A stretch of DNA of 64,000 bases from Hyaloscypha bicolor E (GCF_002865645.1 NW_020194684.1:2371241-2435240), one strand, 5' to 3'; counted from the first letter of the stretch, positions 12,212 to 21,780 are shown. Numbers and translations are program-made. The notes: generated by a model not told the origin, from the sequence alone.

Positions 12212-14371
12212 TTATTCCAAAAGAATATCCTCAACAGCTAACTCGAGCCTGGCCAGCTCGCCTCTCATCAAGCCATGCAGGTAGCATTCGCCAATCAGGC
12301 GGTATCGGTTCCCAAGAGATCGCCTAAGAATGAACGGAACCCGCGCACCCTGAATGAAGCATATGAAATCACCTGGCTTCGCTTGATCCGATACGAGGCC
12401 AGTGTAACCGCGATCAGATACGCAGAGGTTGTTCCCCGTTCGATTGAACTCAGTGTGGTACTCGCATCGAATAAGATCTGCATTCATTGCCATCGTGTCC
12501 ATAGTCAAGGCTGGTCTAGCTCCGGGTTGAACCGTTCCAGATTTTGAAGCAGTCTCTAACAGTTTGTTAAGTTGCTGCTTCACAATACTTATTGCCTCCC
12601 TAGATGGCAGGATACCTTCTCTTCTGGCTAGATGGTCATACCATATATGAGAAGGCCAGACGGATTCGTGGTTGATATGCGACTCCCGTTCGGCGTGGAT
12701 ATATTTCGTAGCCATGGTATATGCGATGAATTGACAAAAAGAGTTTTGGGCATCGTGGGTGGCTGGGTCGCTGAGGTTGTAGCGATCTGTGATAAGTGTC
12801 CTCCAGAGAATCTCTGTTCGGGAAGTTGGATAGGGCCACAATGGCTTCTGAACAATCCGACACCAAGAGTCAATCACGCAAGGCTCTGTCCAAGCAAGTG
12901 CAATCTCATCAATTCGACAACAAAGAATTGCCTTGACTCGGAGCAATGCCGATGAGGGGAAAACTCGTGCTACAAATTTGTTTCAGGATTACCTCGGTTT
13001 GGTGCTCACTATTACGGAAAAATAAGAATAGTTGGTCTTACCTTCATGATGTGGTCGATCTCCTTTATACAGAAAGTCGGTCGCGTTGAAATTCCTACGT
13101 TCCATCAAATATCCCATGCCTTTCGTATTATAGTCAGGAATCCAAGAAGGAAGGTTTGCCAGATCCGAGAGAGCATCTCCATTCACTTGCGATAATATAG
13201 CCAAGTCATCAGATGCGGTGATCATGAAAGTGGTGAAAGCGGTGAATAGCTGCTGTGGGGTTGACCGGCAGTCCATCAACTTTATCAGCTCCGTCTTCAT
13301 TTCCGGCTTGACGCCCCACAAAAACTTGACTGCTAGTGAAAGGGGGGCCAATATCTTATCTGCCGGCTTCGTAACTTCTCGTATCCGAGTACACCGTATG
13401 AGTCGGTCGATCGTTCTAAGCCAGATCTCCTCTGGAGTAGGCTCACGAAATTCTCCAGAAGAGGTAATAGGTATAAAAGTCAGCATACCAAGCCCCTTCC
13501 CCGGCCAGTTGCTCCCTATCCACTCTAAAAGTGAAGCTGCTTCTCCAAACCCATTATTCCTTCCAAACGGCAAATGTTCTCCCATTGCGTATAAGTCTTG
13601 CATCCATCCGGATTTTATAGCAAAGTTGGCGAAGGATAGTGCGCAGCTAAGATCAAACTCTTCAGATCCGCAAATTGCTCGTGTGTTAAGTGCCAGTGAT
13701 GCCTCCTGCAAAGTCCACACCCGCCTGAACCATCTGCGACGAAAGAATATCAGGATCGCTTTCCATTGAGTTTCGCTTAGTGGATACAAGCCATGGCTTT
13801 CCAGGTAGGTCCTATCATTGAAAGGAATGTGAGGTCCTTGTGCGAGCAACAATTGACGTCCAAATTTCTCAATGATAGGAATCGCCTCCTTCGATTCATC
13901 GTCGCCACATCCCAGCCAGATGATTACCTCCTTCGCCTTCGAATAAATGTCGGCCATCAACTGGATCTGCTTCGTCCTTTCGGAATCATCGCTCTGGTCA
14001 ATACAGATAGCATCGATCCAAAGGTCCACAAAATATCTTCTTGCTGCAAGTTGAAGCAGGGCTTCGAACAGGTTTCTCTTGACCTTTAGTGGAATGCCAT
14101 CACACACGATAATGGGGGATTTTCCGGTTGATGTTAGTTCAGTGCCATCTTCAGATTCGCCATAAGGATGGCCCCAAGTATATGAAAGAGCATAATACCG
14201 GGAGTCCCGTCGATCAAAATCCAGTGAGCAGACCGTAAGTGAAACACGTATGTCATCTCCAGTGCAAGTCTCGTGAAGCTTCAGAAGTCGGCATTCGTTT
14301 GGTCGAAGAGGCTTGTCAGTATAAGTGACCGACGAGAGGATATCGACTACATCAGCTGTAGTCTCAGCCAT
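12212..14371 (-). CDS. HET-domain protein (heterokaryon incompatibility type)
   Basis: Two exons, 14,371-13,042 and 12,969-12,212, give about 695 aa. The 72-nt intron (13,041-12,970) starts GTAAGA and ends TAG, and it joins phase 1 to phase 1 (GAA-G|CA). The ATG at 14,371 is the first in frame; the open frame continues upstream but without ATG. The HET domain lies at about residues 57-225: YYALSYTWG (59-67), WIDAICIDQ (118-126), the IYSKAKEVIIWLG block, and RRWFRRVWTLQEA (212-224). The C-terminal part has the usual late block with GYTGL, PGDFICF and RYRLIGECYLHG. HET proteins trigger cell death or block fusion between incompatible strains. What this one recognises cannot be told. No internal stops and no RIP damage are seen, so it is probably functional. 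Confidence 0.9.
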
Positions 14372-14981
14372 GACTTTTAGGTGTATTAAGAAAAGTGTGG
14401 GTGACCCTTGTACCACCAGCCTCCTTCTCAGGAGACAGGACAGAGAGGACAGGTTTGAGTTATCGTTTGGGAAATTAGTTGCTACTTCTAGCCCTGTAGA
14501 TTTTGATTCGCGAAGAGAATAAGAAGAGCTCGATTGCGCCGCGCACAGGATGAAGAGAGTGGATCGAGTCACGTGCGGAGACGAATGCGCTTTTCCATTT
14601 TGGGCAAAGCTTGATCTTGAGCGAACTTAGCCGCTTTCCGTAGAGTACGCCTTTTTCGCAACGTCGCGTACTGTAGGAGTTTGGGATGGGTCGACATTTA
14701 CTTCAGCGACTCTCAATTTAGCAGCTCATGCTCGTACGAAGTGCGACCAGTCATTCGGTAGCAAGCCCTCGAGCAGCATCTCAACTCACCAGCTCACATC
14801 TTCGAGTACGACGATCGGTCACGGCGGCAACATTCGGGTGTATCAATACCATTTGCAACAAATAGGATCATATCAAGGGGGAAGGGATATCCTGAAGGAT
14901 TTTGAGGATGGCGTAATGGTCAGGAGAACTGTTTTTCTTTCAAGTCAATTTGCTACAAGACACCATAGGACGTGGAAGTAT
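14372..14981. other. Intergenic region between HET gene and hypothetical gene
   Basis: Contains the upstream region of the HET gene and the downstream region of the next minus-strand gene. A short plus-strand frame at 14,838-15,038 shows no family features. No clear TATA box or RNA gene was seen. Confidence 0.4.
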
Positions 14982-16066
14982 TCACTCCAATCTCTCCCAC
15001 CTCTTTGTGATCCTCGTCTCTTTGGCCCCGCAACATAAGATATAATCCTTCAAATCTGCCAGCGTATCTTTCTGCTTGAGCAGTAGCTCGATGACTTGAT
15101 TGAAATCAAAGCCCACCATATCCTCGAGCATCTCCTCATCCTCTAGCAACCCGAGAGCTTTCTTGTTAGTTTCCTCTGCAATTTGAATACCTTCCAAGGT
15201 GTTGCCCATCCACAGATTCTCAGTATTGGCATACGTCTTAACAGAGAGCTTTCGCAATTTGCGGGGTTGGAATGCTGGATTGATATCGCCAGTGCCCCCT
15301 CTGTTGTCGACAACAACAGGAACAGCTAACAAAGTGAGTTTTTATATCATAGTAGACGAATGATCAACATACCAGCACTTCCAACGTTCTTGCTGTCAGC
15401 ACACTCCAAGGACGCCTTCCGCTTAGGCTGGCCATTGCTAGTACTGCGACTTGGACTCTGCCCATCTCGACTCAGCTGCTCCTCCCCTTCACAAGGCCGA
15501 GAACCTGTAGCAGGTTCGGTAACGGAATTGGGGGGCGGATCGTTTGTCGCAATGCCGACTGTGACTAACCCACTTACTTCGCCTAGAATAGGGTTGAACC
15601 CCCTGTCAACCCCTCGAGTGACCAGTGTCACGTGGCTAGCAAGAGCTCTGGGCTTGGATCTCGTCGATCCTGCGTCGTGCAAGCTCGGAGCAACCGTATC
15701 TGCTGGCACAGCAGCCTGGGACCCCTCGCTGGGCTTGTCTAAAGCTGACTGGTCGCCTGACCGACTGCAAACAGCGTCAAGGTCGGCACGGTTTGCAACA
15801 GGTGTCTTCAGCTTGGCTTTTGGAGGCTCTACTACTCGTGATGATCTGAGTAATACTATTTTTTCTGAGTTGGTTTTCGTTGCCGAATAGGAGTGATTGA
15901 AGTGTGGGAGTGGAAGGGTATGGAAAAAATAATGAAGATGAAGATGGTAAGTCGAGGTGATAATGGAAATGTCTTCGTACTTATACCCCTCTCCTGACCA
16001 GGCTGACCTGCTAATGCATAACCGACAGGTTACCCATGATCTTTTGAGAGGCCACTTGCCATTCAT
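14982..16066 (-). CDS. Hypothetical two-exon protein, start unresolved
   Basis: Exon 1 ends at 15,373 and exon 2 is 15,325-14,982. The 47-nt intron (15,372-15,326) is GTATGT..TTAG and both sides are phase 1 (G|CT, Ala). From the in-frame ATG at 16,066 the product is 345 aa. The N-terminal half is low complexity (Ser/Pro/Ala rich), with a basic PKRK patch. The C-terminal 110 aa are acidic and helical-looking (LLEDEEMLEDMVGFDF, VIELLLKQKDTLADLKDY). I do not recognise the family. The start is doubtful: a TATA-like box at 15,985-15,980 and a pyrimidine-rich tract follow the ATG, and there is no in-frame ATG in the stretch after the TATA box. ACG at 15,880 could be a near-cognate or lost start (about 283 aa). 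Confidence 0.5.
15980..15985 (-). promoter_or_regulatory. TATA-like box inside the putative 5' part of the hypothetical gene
   Basis: On the minus strand GGGGTATAAGTACG is followed within about 60 nt by a CT-rich tract (CATCTTCATCTTCATT, then CCTTCCACTCCCACACTTC). This is typical of fungal core promoters and transcription starts, and suggests that transcription begins downstream of the ATG at 16,066. Confidence 0.35.
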
Positions 16067-16820
16067 GGATGTGATGCTGCGCCTTTATCTAGATGTGCTC
16101 GATGCGTTCGTATCGGCTCACCGTCCCGCAACACCAATGAAAGCCCTGCAGTGTGAACAATATTCACAGCCGATCTGCTCCGCAGCTGGGATCCCCATAT
16201 ATAATAGCAAAGGGAGTATGCCCTCCGCCCTCCCCTTTTGCTCCACTGCTCTCAGAGGTATATCCGTGCTCGAAGCTGAGACAATCAGAATAATAAAACG
16301 GAACGCATAATGGTATGGCGATTGGCATGTGAACGAGGAGGAGAAGCATGGTTGCCCCTCGAGCCTGAAGTTGGAGTGCCTTCGCCGACCCCTTGGCCGC
16401 CACTCAACTGTATGAATCAAGAGAATGCTAGACTGCAGCAACCCCAAAGGCAGTCAATAGATCCACAGCTGAGCGCCCGTTTATGCATATGACCCCTTCA
16501 GACACGAGGTATGGGCCACTGCGGCGTCCCTACTGGTGTGTATGGTCAAGATGGTGCTATCATCAGGGGGTGAACGCCGACGAAATGGCCTGGTCCAAGG
16601 CACAGCGCAGCTGCACAATACCTGTGCTGCGTCAGCTGCTCAAGGGGGGAACACAGCAACTACCATAAAGCCTGTATGTGCATACGCATGGAGGTGATGA
16701 ACAGGGGCGGAAGGTTTGAAGGGGGTTCAGCAGTGGAAGCCAGGCCCAATCTGACACCTCAAGGCAGACTCGATCCTCGGCAGAAGGGTCTTCCAACAGC
16801 ATAAAAAGGAGTAGACTCCC
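16067..16820. other. Intergenic region; missing 5' end of ferric reductase expected here
   Basis: Short open frames on both strands show no family signal. The first membrane segments of a full-length ferric reductase should lie here, but I cannot find them. A TATA-like ATAAAAAG occurs at 16,801-16,808. Confidence 0.4.
16801..16808 (+). promoter_or_regulatory. TATA-like element upstream of ferric-reductase remnant
   Basis: CATAAAAAGG lies about 95 nt upstream of the first in-frame ATG (16,896) of the reductase remnant. The spacing would suit a core promoter of a 5'-shortened gene. Weak evidence on its own. Confidence 0.25.
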
Positions 16821-18230
16821 GTGTCATATATATGTTGCTTTGAGTTCTGGGATACAACCATCTCACAAGCCGGACTTCGAGCCGGGACACTCGCGATGAT
16901 CAATCTGATCCCACTGTTTGCAGTTCCTCACCTTAGTACCCTCGCAGATCTACTAGGTGTGACCCTCAGCACGTTTCGGCAGATCCATCGGTCGGCAGGC
17001 GTGATGGCGGTTATGCTCACCATCTTCCACCTGTTAGTCATGATAGCCTCGCAGCCCTCCTTTCCTTTGGACCTGCCCCAGAACAAGTTCGCAGTTATCG
17101 TAAGTAGTCTCTTCGCCACATGTCTCCGCTAACGCTCTATATAGGGAGTATCATTACTAGGGTTCATTATTCTGCTCTCTCTGTCTCTCTTCCGCTGGCC
17201 CTCCTACGAACTCTTCCTCCGCACCCATCAGGCCTTGGCTACGCTCGCTGCCTATTCCATCTGGCGACACCTGCCCTCCGAGAAGGCCTTCCCCCGCATA
17301 TACCTATACATCTCGGCAGGGCTGCTTCTGTTCATGTGCATTGCCCAGGGTTATATGGTCATCCGCCGAAACGGTGTCTTCCGTTACGGTGGCGCGCGAG
17401 CCCACATTACCCACGAATATGTTGCGGTCAGGGTCCGCATCCAGCTTCAGAAGCCACTTGACGTCAAAGCCGGGCAGGCCGTCAACCTTTGGATATGGAT
17501 GCCTTCCGTCAGTTTCTGGTCCTTCTTATAAAGTCATCTATTCGTAGTCATCTCGTAGGCAGAGAAGCCGCAAGATCATCTAGATCTCTTTATCGAGCCT
17601 CGGAGAGGCCTGACCCGAGAACTCTTATACCATACCAAGAGTGGGCATGCCATGAACCCCTGGGTACTGTTCAGTGGACCTTACGGGAATAGCATTCCCA
17701 TAGACAACTGTGAGAACATCCTTATGGTAGCTAGTGGCTTCGGAATCGCAGTACATTTGCCATACCTGAAGCAGCTCATTCACGGGTACAATGCCCGTAA
17801 GGTTCGTACTCGTCGAATCCATCTGGTTTGGCAGGTTCGGGACATCGGTAAGTCGTGACCCCTCTCACCTCCTTTAGAACAGAGATCTGACCGAGCCAGA
17901 CGTTACAATCGCGGCCCAGCCGCTCCTTAACGGTGCATTAAACGAGGATACGCTGGATAATGGCTGGGTACGTCTTACAAGGGCTGTCATCTTCTTGGTC
18001 TCGCTAACAGCAGAGAACAGATTCTAGCCATCTCGATCTACTGCGAATCAAGCGATATTGGCGAAAAATCCTTTGGGAAGCGTGCAAAGGTCTATCCGGG
18101 CAAAGCTCCATTGCGAGAGATCCTTCAGGCAGAAGTTGCAGGAGAGCATATTGAGAAGAAGCCAGTAGACAACATTGACTGCGATACAAAGACGCCCGTG
18201 GAGGGGGAACTTGAATCTCTGGCAGTATGA
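16821..18230 (+). pseudogene. Ferric reductase (FRE/NOX-like) pseudogene, 5'- and 3'-truncated
   Basis: Reconstructed exons: (from at least 16,821; first ATG 16,896)-17,099, 17,145-17,847, 17,900-17,967, 18,021-18,230. The introns are 45, 52 and 53 nt, all GT..AG and phase-consistent. The family moves electrons from NADPH through FAD and two hemes to reduce Fe3+ at the membrane. Both heme-ligand pairs are kept: H31-x13-H45 and H96-x13-H110 (counted from ATG 16,896). NADPH-side motifs GPYG and SGFGIA are present, as is the FGKRAKVYPGKAP block. In the FAD site the expected Q-S-HPF reads stop-S-HLF (TAA at 17,529-17,531), and an expected Trp codon is TAG (17,556-17,558). These are C-to-T / G-to-A changes in CpA/TpG context. 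The N-terminal membrane segments and the final C-terminal strand are missing. In-phase splicing of 17,508-17,558 would skip both stops but delete the FAD motif, so I call it a pseudogene. Confidence 0.8.
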
Positions 18231-19292
18231 CTTCACCGGGGCAACAGGAAACGGGGCCTCTCTCTCACGGGCCTCCCCCTGAATCATCTATCACGGTAAG
18301 TTATGAGTGGGACTCGAGTACAAGCATGTGAGCTAACCGGATAGGATTCTGCCTCAGCAACAAACGCGGCGATAGATCATGTGGAAGATGATTCTGCCAT
18401 CGCGGCGTAAGTCGACATCATCTAATTCATATGAAGCAAACCTTTAATCCGCATGGACTAACATCTCTTCTAGTAGTATACTTCAAGGCCTTGCTCAAGG
18501 TCATACTCCAAGCAGAGAGACTGACCCCGCCGCTGAGCCGGTTCAAGGTAATGACGGGCAGAATCCCATACCATCCGGGGACGAAGATTCTCAAATTAGA
18601 CGACTCCGAAGTTAATACACTCTGTTCTCCTTATCTCACCCTTCACTGATTTTTTTAGTGTTATCTTCAGTGTTGAAGATGTTTTGCGAAATGCTAAATT
18701 TGAATGCCTCCGACGGCCGTTCAACTGTTCAAGTTGAGACCCTAGAGCTCCTTTCCAATATCATGGAAGGCGCCTTTCGTAGGTTCCCCCTGCTACAAAG
18801 CTCCAACTGGGTTCTAGGCTCACTTCTCGCAGAATGTTCTGCGAACCTACAAGCAAATAACAGACAAACGCAAGGCAGGTCATTCGGATATCCTGCAGAA
18901 TCTTCATATTAACTGACTTTCATTCCAGAACGTATAAACTTGCTCCAAATGGAGAATCAAAGGCTACATGGTATGCAAGATATATTCCTTGTGAAGCTGT
19001 GAGGATATCATGGCTGAAATATCTCTTCTACAGAGAACATCAAACAGCTCCGCGAAGAGAAAAAGGAACTCAATGGTATGGGCTTCTCTTCTACCATCTA
19101 TCTGTTTATTTACATTGGACAGGTAAATACATAAGGCTCGAGCATATCGCAATCCGGGTAGAAGCCGACAATCGAACGCTAAGAATGGAGAAGGAAGTTT
19201 TGCAGGGCGAGACGGTTGCTACAGATCACGGATCTATGACGGAAGCAGACGAGGAGGGCCCGAGTAAGAAGAGAAGCAGACGAGGGACGTAA
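18227..19292 (+). CDS. Seven-exon hypothetical coiled-coil protein with basic C-terminus
   Basis: Exons 18,227-18,295, 18,345-18,406, 18,474-18,610, 18,659-18,874, 18,929-18,970, 19,034-19,075 and 19,123-19,292 give 245 aa. All phases agree. The family is not recognised. The N-terminus is polar and low complexity. A central helical segment (RRLRMLSSVLKMFCEMLNL) follows, then a conserved-looking stretch with LLSNIMEGAFRRFPLL. A coiled coil runs from about residue 162 to 215 (INLLQMENQRLH, IKQLREEKKELN, VEADNRTLRMEKEVLQ). The C-terminal KKRSRR is a possible nuclear signal. Exons 5 and 6 are both 42 nt (14 aa, two heptads). Intron 4 (18,875-18,928) is GC..AG. Exon 3 has two in-phase donors (18,548 and 18,611). 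The ATG overlaps the reductase stop codon (ATGA), so its promoter would lie within the pseudogene. Confidence 0.65.
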
Positions 19293-20312
19293 GAGATCTT
19301 TTGTGATTACCGTATTTCTATTTCCTATTTTACTGCTTGCTTTGAGAGAGCCGATATTTCTTGGTTAGATTTGCTTGATTTTGCTTGATTTTGCTTGCTT
19401 GGTTGTCTGTTTTCTACTGATTTTTTACTTGCTCATATCAGCCGTCACCTATATATCTGTCTCACACTCCACCCAAGTTTCCACTATTCTTTCTTGCAAC
19501 GGGAATTGCCGCATAGCCAGACAAACCCTCTGTCTTGTCGTGATCCTTCGAATTGCCTTACCACTTCCCCCTTTCCAATTCTGGTCTGGCCTTCGGCACG
19601 ACTACAATGGCCTTAGTACCTGAGGTAACACAAATGGAGTCTACGTTATTACATAGGGTGGTCTTATGTAGTCACGTGGCCAAACTCACTTAATGCGGAT
19701 CATCTCTTGAGGCCACCTCACTGTGGATCATTCACCCGAAACGACCTCCATTATTCCAATACATTGACCCGAAGACCTTGAGTAACCTTAGGGGATGAGT
19801 ATTAGGCATACCTCGGGGCGTAACAGAAACGTTGCGCTGTCGGGCGTGTATCGCTTGGCCGTAAAATCGGCCTCCGCTACGATTGGCTGTTGCAGCAGGT
19901 GTGGTTATATACAATAATACATCTCTACATTATACAAAAAAACAAAAAGGCGTAATGATACAAAGAATAATCGCTTTGTTGATTCATGTATAGCTCTTGC
20001 CTGTTACAAACGGGTTCATTAATCTATATATCGTCTCGTCCTGTTTTACATCTAGACCACAGTTAAAGCAAAAATAGGAGTATGCGTTCTGGGTTACTCT
20101 GAACATTGATCCGTAATAAATGTACTGCTTGTTTGGGACCTTAAGGTACTTCGATTGCTATAAATGTATTTGAAATATTATCATCTGTGTAGTACCCCAA
20201 ATGGAGAGAGCTGCCTTGATCTCGATTCTGGACGGTGACAATTCATCTACCGTAATAATCGAGTGTGAATAGTGAAACTCCTTTAACCCCACCCTCTTGG
20301 CCAAACCAATCC
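19293..20312. other. Intergenic region, no gene supported
   Basis: Holds the 3' region of the coiled-coil gene and the 3' region of the minus-strand gene beyond it. Short frames on both strands show no family signal. An about 316-bp stretch from 19,621 (TGAGG) to 19,936 (ATACA) has TG..CA ends like an LTR, but no flanking duplication. Confidence 0.4.
19371..19400 (+). repeat. Three 10-bp tandem repeats
   Basis: TTGCTTGATT is repeated twice and followed by TTGCTTGCTT. It lies about 80 bp after the stop codon of the coiled-coil gene, probably in its 3' untranslated region. Confidence 0.8.
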
Positions 20313-20476
20313 TTATTCAAGCAATCCCTGAGCCCGTTCTAAGCTACCCTTTAAGGCGGACAAGGTTGCCTCCGAGACGTCAAGCATACCGTTGATATCA
20401 AGTAACAAAACATGGTCCGAGCCAAATTCGTCAAGCCTTTGGCATATACAAGAATTCAGTTGTGAGGCCGTTTCAA

Positions 20477-20484
20477 TTATACAG
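20477..20484. repeat. Target-site duplication TTATACAG (left)
   Basis: An 8-bp direct repeat identical to 21,063-21,070, immediately outside the hAT-type element. Part of the disrupted coding sequence. Confidence 0.92.
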
Positions 20485-20512
20485 CAGGCTCGGCAAAAAT
20501 TCCTTAATTTCC

Positions 20513-20580
20513 GGTATCGATAGGTATCGATGCCAGAATCGTAAGGTATCGATAGTATCGATAGTAGTATCGATTCCCCG
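20513..20580. repeat. Subterminal GTATCGATA cluster (left end of MITE)
   Basis: Five ATCGAT-centred motifs (GGTATCGATAGG, GTATCGATGCC, GGTATCGATAG, GTATCGATAG, GTATCGATTCC) lie within 70 bp of the inverted-repeat terminus. hAT transposases bind short subterminal repeats, so these are likely binding sites. Inference from position and repetition. Confidence 0.6.
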
Positions 20581-20962
20581 AACCCAATTCCCCCCTTTAA
20601 TTGCAATTAACTTTAGAAACACTTCTCTTATAAGAAAACTTTTGGTAGCGCAAATATTCTACTTGATTTAGGCTTTCTATTTAGCTACTTATCTTATATT
20701 TTAGACCAAAACTTATCTCAATGCGGCTATTTTAAGTAAAAATAAGCTTTTGAGATTTTCGTGAGGCTCGCTTATATATTTAGCGTCTTGATAAGAAATA
20801 CGAATACGGGGCTTAATTCTCCGAATACGAGGGCTATTTTAAATTTAAGATATTATTAACTTTTATTAATAATAGTAAGTATTTCTTTTAATAGAAAGAC
20901 TAGAAATTAAAGGAATTATATAATTTAAATAATAAAAGAAAGAGTTAATTTTTGGGGTAAGA

Positions 20963-21040
20963 ATCGATTCTGGTATCGATACTATCGATTCCTTGCGATA
21001 CCTGAAAAATACCTCTACTATCGATACCGGTATCGATGCC
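20963..21040. repeat. Subterminal GTATCGATA cluster (right end of MITE)
   Basis: A mirror of the left cluster: AATCGATTC, GGTATCGATAC, CTATCGATTCC, CTATCGATACC and GGTATCGATGCC within about 100 bp of the right terminus. Confidence 0.6.
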
Positions 21041-21062
21041 TCAGGTATTATTGCCGAGCCTG

Positions 21063-21070
21063 TTATACAG
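21063..21070. repeat. Target-site duplication TTATACAG (right)
   Basis: The partner of 20,477-20,484. One of the two copies must be removed to restore the reading frame of the host gene. Confidence 0.92.
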
Positions 21071-21780
21071 AGATGAAGCTTCGGCCGGGCAGAGAATATT
21101 GGCCTAGTGTACTCGTACCCAGCTTCGTCTCGGAGTTTATTATTCTTGGGCTGAGTTGAAGTGTCATCCTTATTCCTGCCACACTTTGGATTGGTCTTAG
21201 GCACAAAAATCCCAGATTGGGCTCCCGATGTCAATATCGGCGAAGTCTGATGCTGGCTGTGCCTTGGGCGATGACTTGGTATAGCCTGGGAGACGTGGGA
21301 AGGCATGGAGACTCTAGATTTCTGTTTGGTCGTTTGAGAGACTTGGGGTGTTCCGGAGGCTCGGGTTGTTAATATGCCCTTTTGTTTGACTGTTTGAACT
21401 CGACCTGTCGTGGAGTTTGTACTATCATCGACGGTTGCCCCATCGTCTTTATCTTCTTTGGTTTTGCTAGTGATGGGAAAAATGTCTTCTTGGCTGCCGT
21501 TTTGGCTGAATGAGAAGCAGCGAGGCATAGTACCACAGGATTTTATTGCGGTTCGTTTAGTGGTAGTTCCGTCATCGTATGTAATATAGTTATTGCTGCC
21601 GTCGCTATCGTCGCTGCCGTCGTCTCCGCCGTCGTTATTGCTGGTATTTTCTACGGAGGTACGAACTTTAATACCTGTAACGGCAGTACTTGAAGTCGTT
21701 GAGTTCGTAGAAGGGAGTTTGACGCTGGCAACTGAGTTCCGGATGCTACTACTAATTCGAAATACAGGGTCGTGTGACAT

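Larger units (their letters stand above)
20485..21062. mobile_element. Non-autonomous hAT-type MITE, 578 bp
   Basis: The ends are CAGGCTCGGCAA / TTGCCGAGCCTG: 12 bp of perfect terminal inverted repeat, and 21 bp with three mismatches. It is flanked by the 8-bp direct repeat TTATACAG, and an 8-bp duplication is diagnostic of hAT elements. It has no transposase frame. The interior is A+T-rich, and both ends carry clusters of ATCGAT-containing motifs. It was presumably moved by a full-length hAT transposase elsewhere in the genome. Confidence 0.9.
20313..21780 (-). pseudogene. Hypothetical Ser/Thr/Asp-rich gene disrupted by a hAT-type element
   Basis: The minus-strand reading frame from ATG 21,780 stays open until it enters the transposon at 21,062. 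Beyond the element, a second frame ends at TAA 20,313-20,315. Removing the 578-bp element plus one 8-bp target duplication (586 bp) joins the two halves in frame at KLHLCI|IETASQ and gives a 293-aa product. The N-terminal part is Ser/Thr rich with an acidic low-complexity run (DGGDDGSDDSDGS). The C-terminal part is compact (LLLDINGMLDVSEATLSALKG). I do not recognise the family. The open frame continues 48 codons upstream of the ATG without another ATG, so an upstream exon is possible. A TATA-like TTTATAAGG lies at about 21,933-21,941. With the insertion the product would lose its last 50-60 residues and gain transposon-coded ones. Confidence 0.7.

Noticed and set aside
11826..12327. Overlapping plus-strand open frames of 60-112 codons
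   Set aside because: They start at non-ATG codons or overlap the HET gene, show no family features and are probably chance frames in G+C-normal DNA.
12632..14522. Plus-strand frames opposite the HET gene (up to 183 codons)
   Set aside because: They are shadows of the well-supported minus-strand HET exons.
15360..15890. A 176-codon plus-strand frame with ATG
   Set aside because: It lies antisense to the two-exon hypothetical gene, whose intron phases match; the antisense frame has no support beyond openness.
18048..18287. Minus-strand frame antisense to the last reductase exon
   Set aside because: The plus strand carries recognisable ferric-reductase sequence with matching introns.
19621..19936. 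A 316-bp stretch with TG..CA ends that looks like a solo LTR
   Set aside because: The flanking 5-mers differ (GTACC versus AAAAA) and no second copy is seen in the window, so the evidence is only two dinucleotides.
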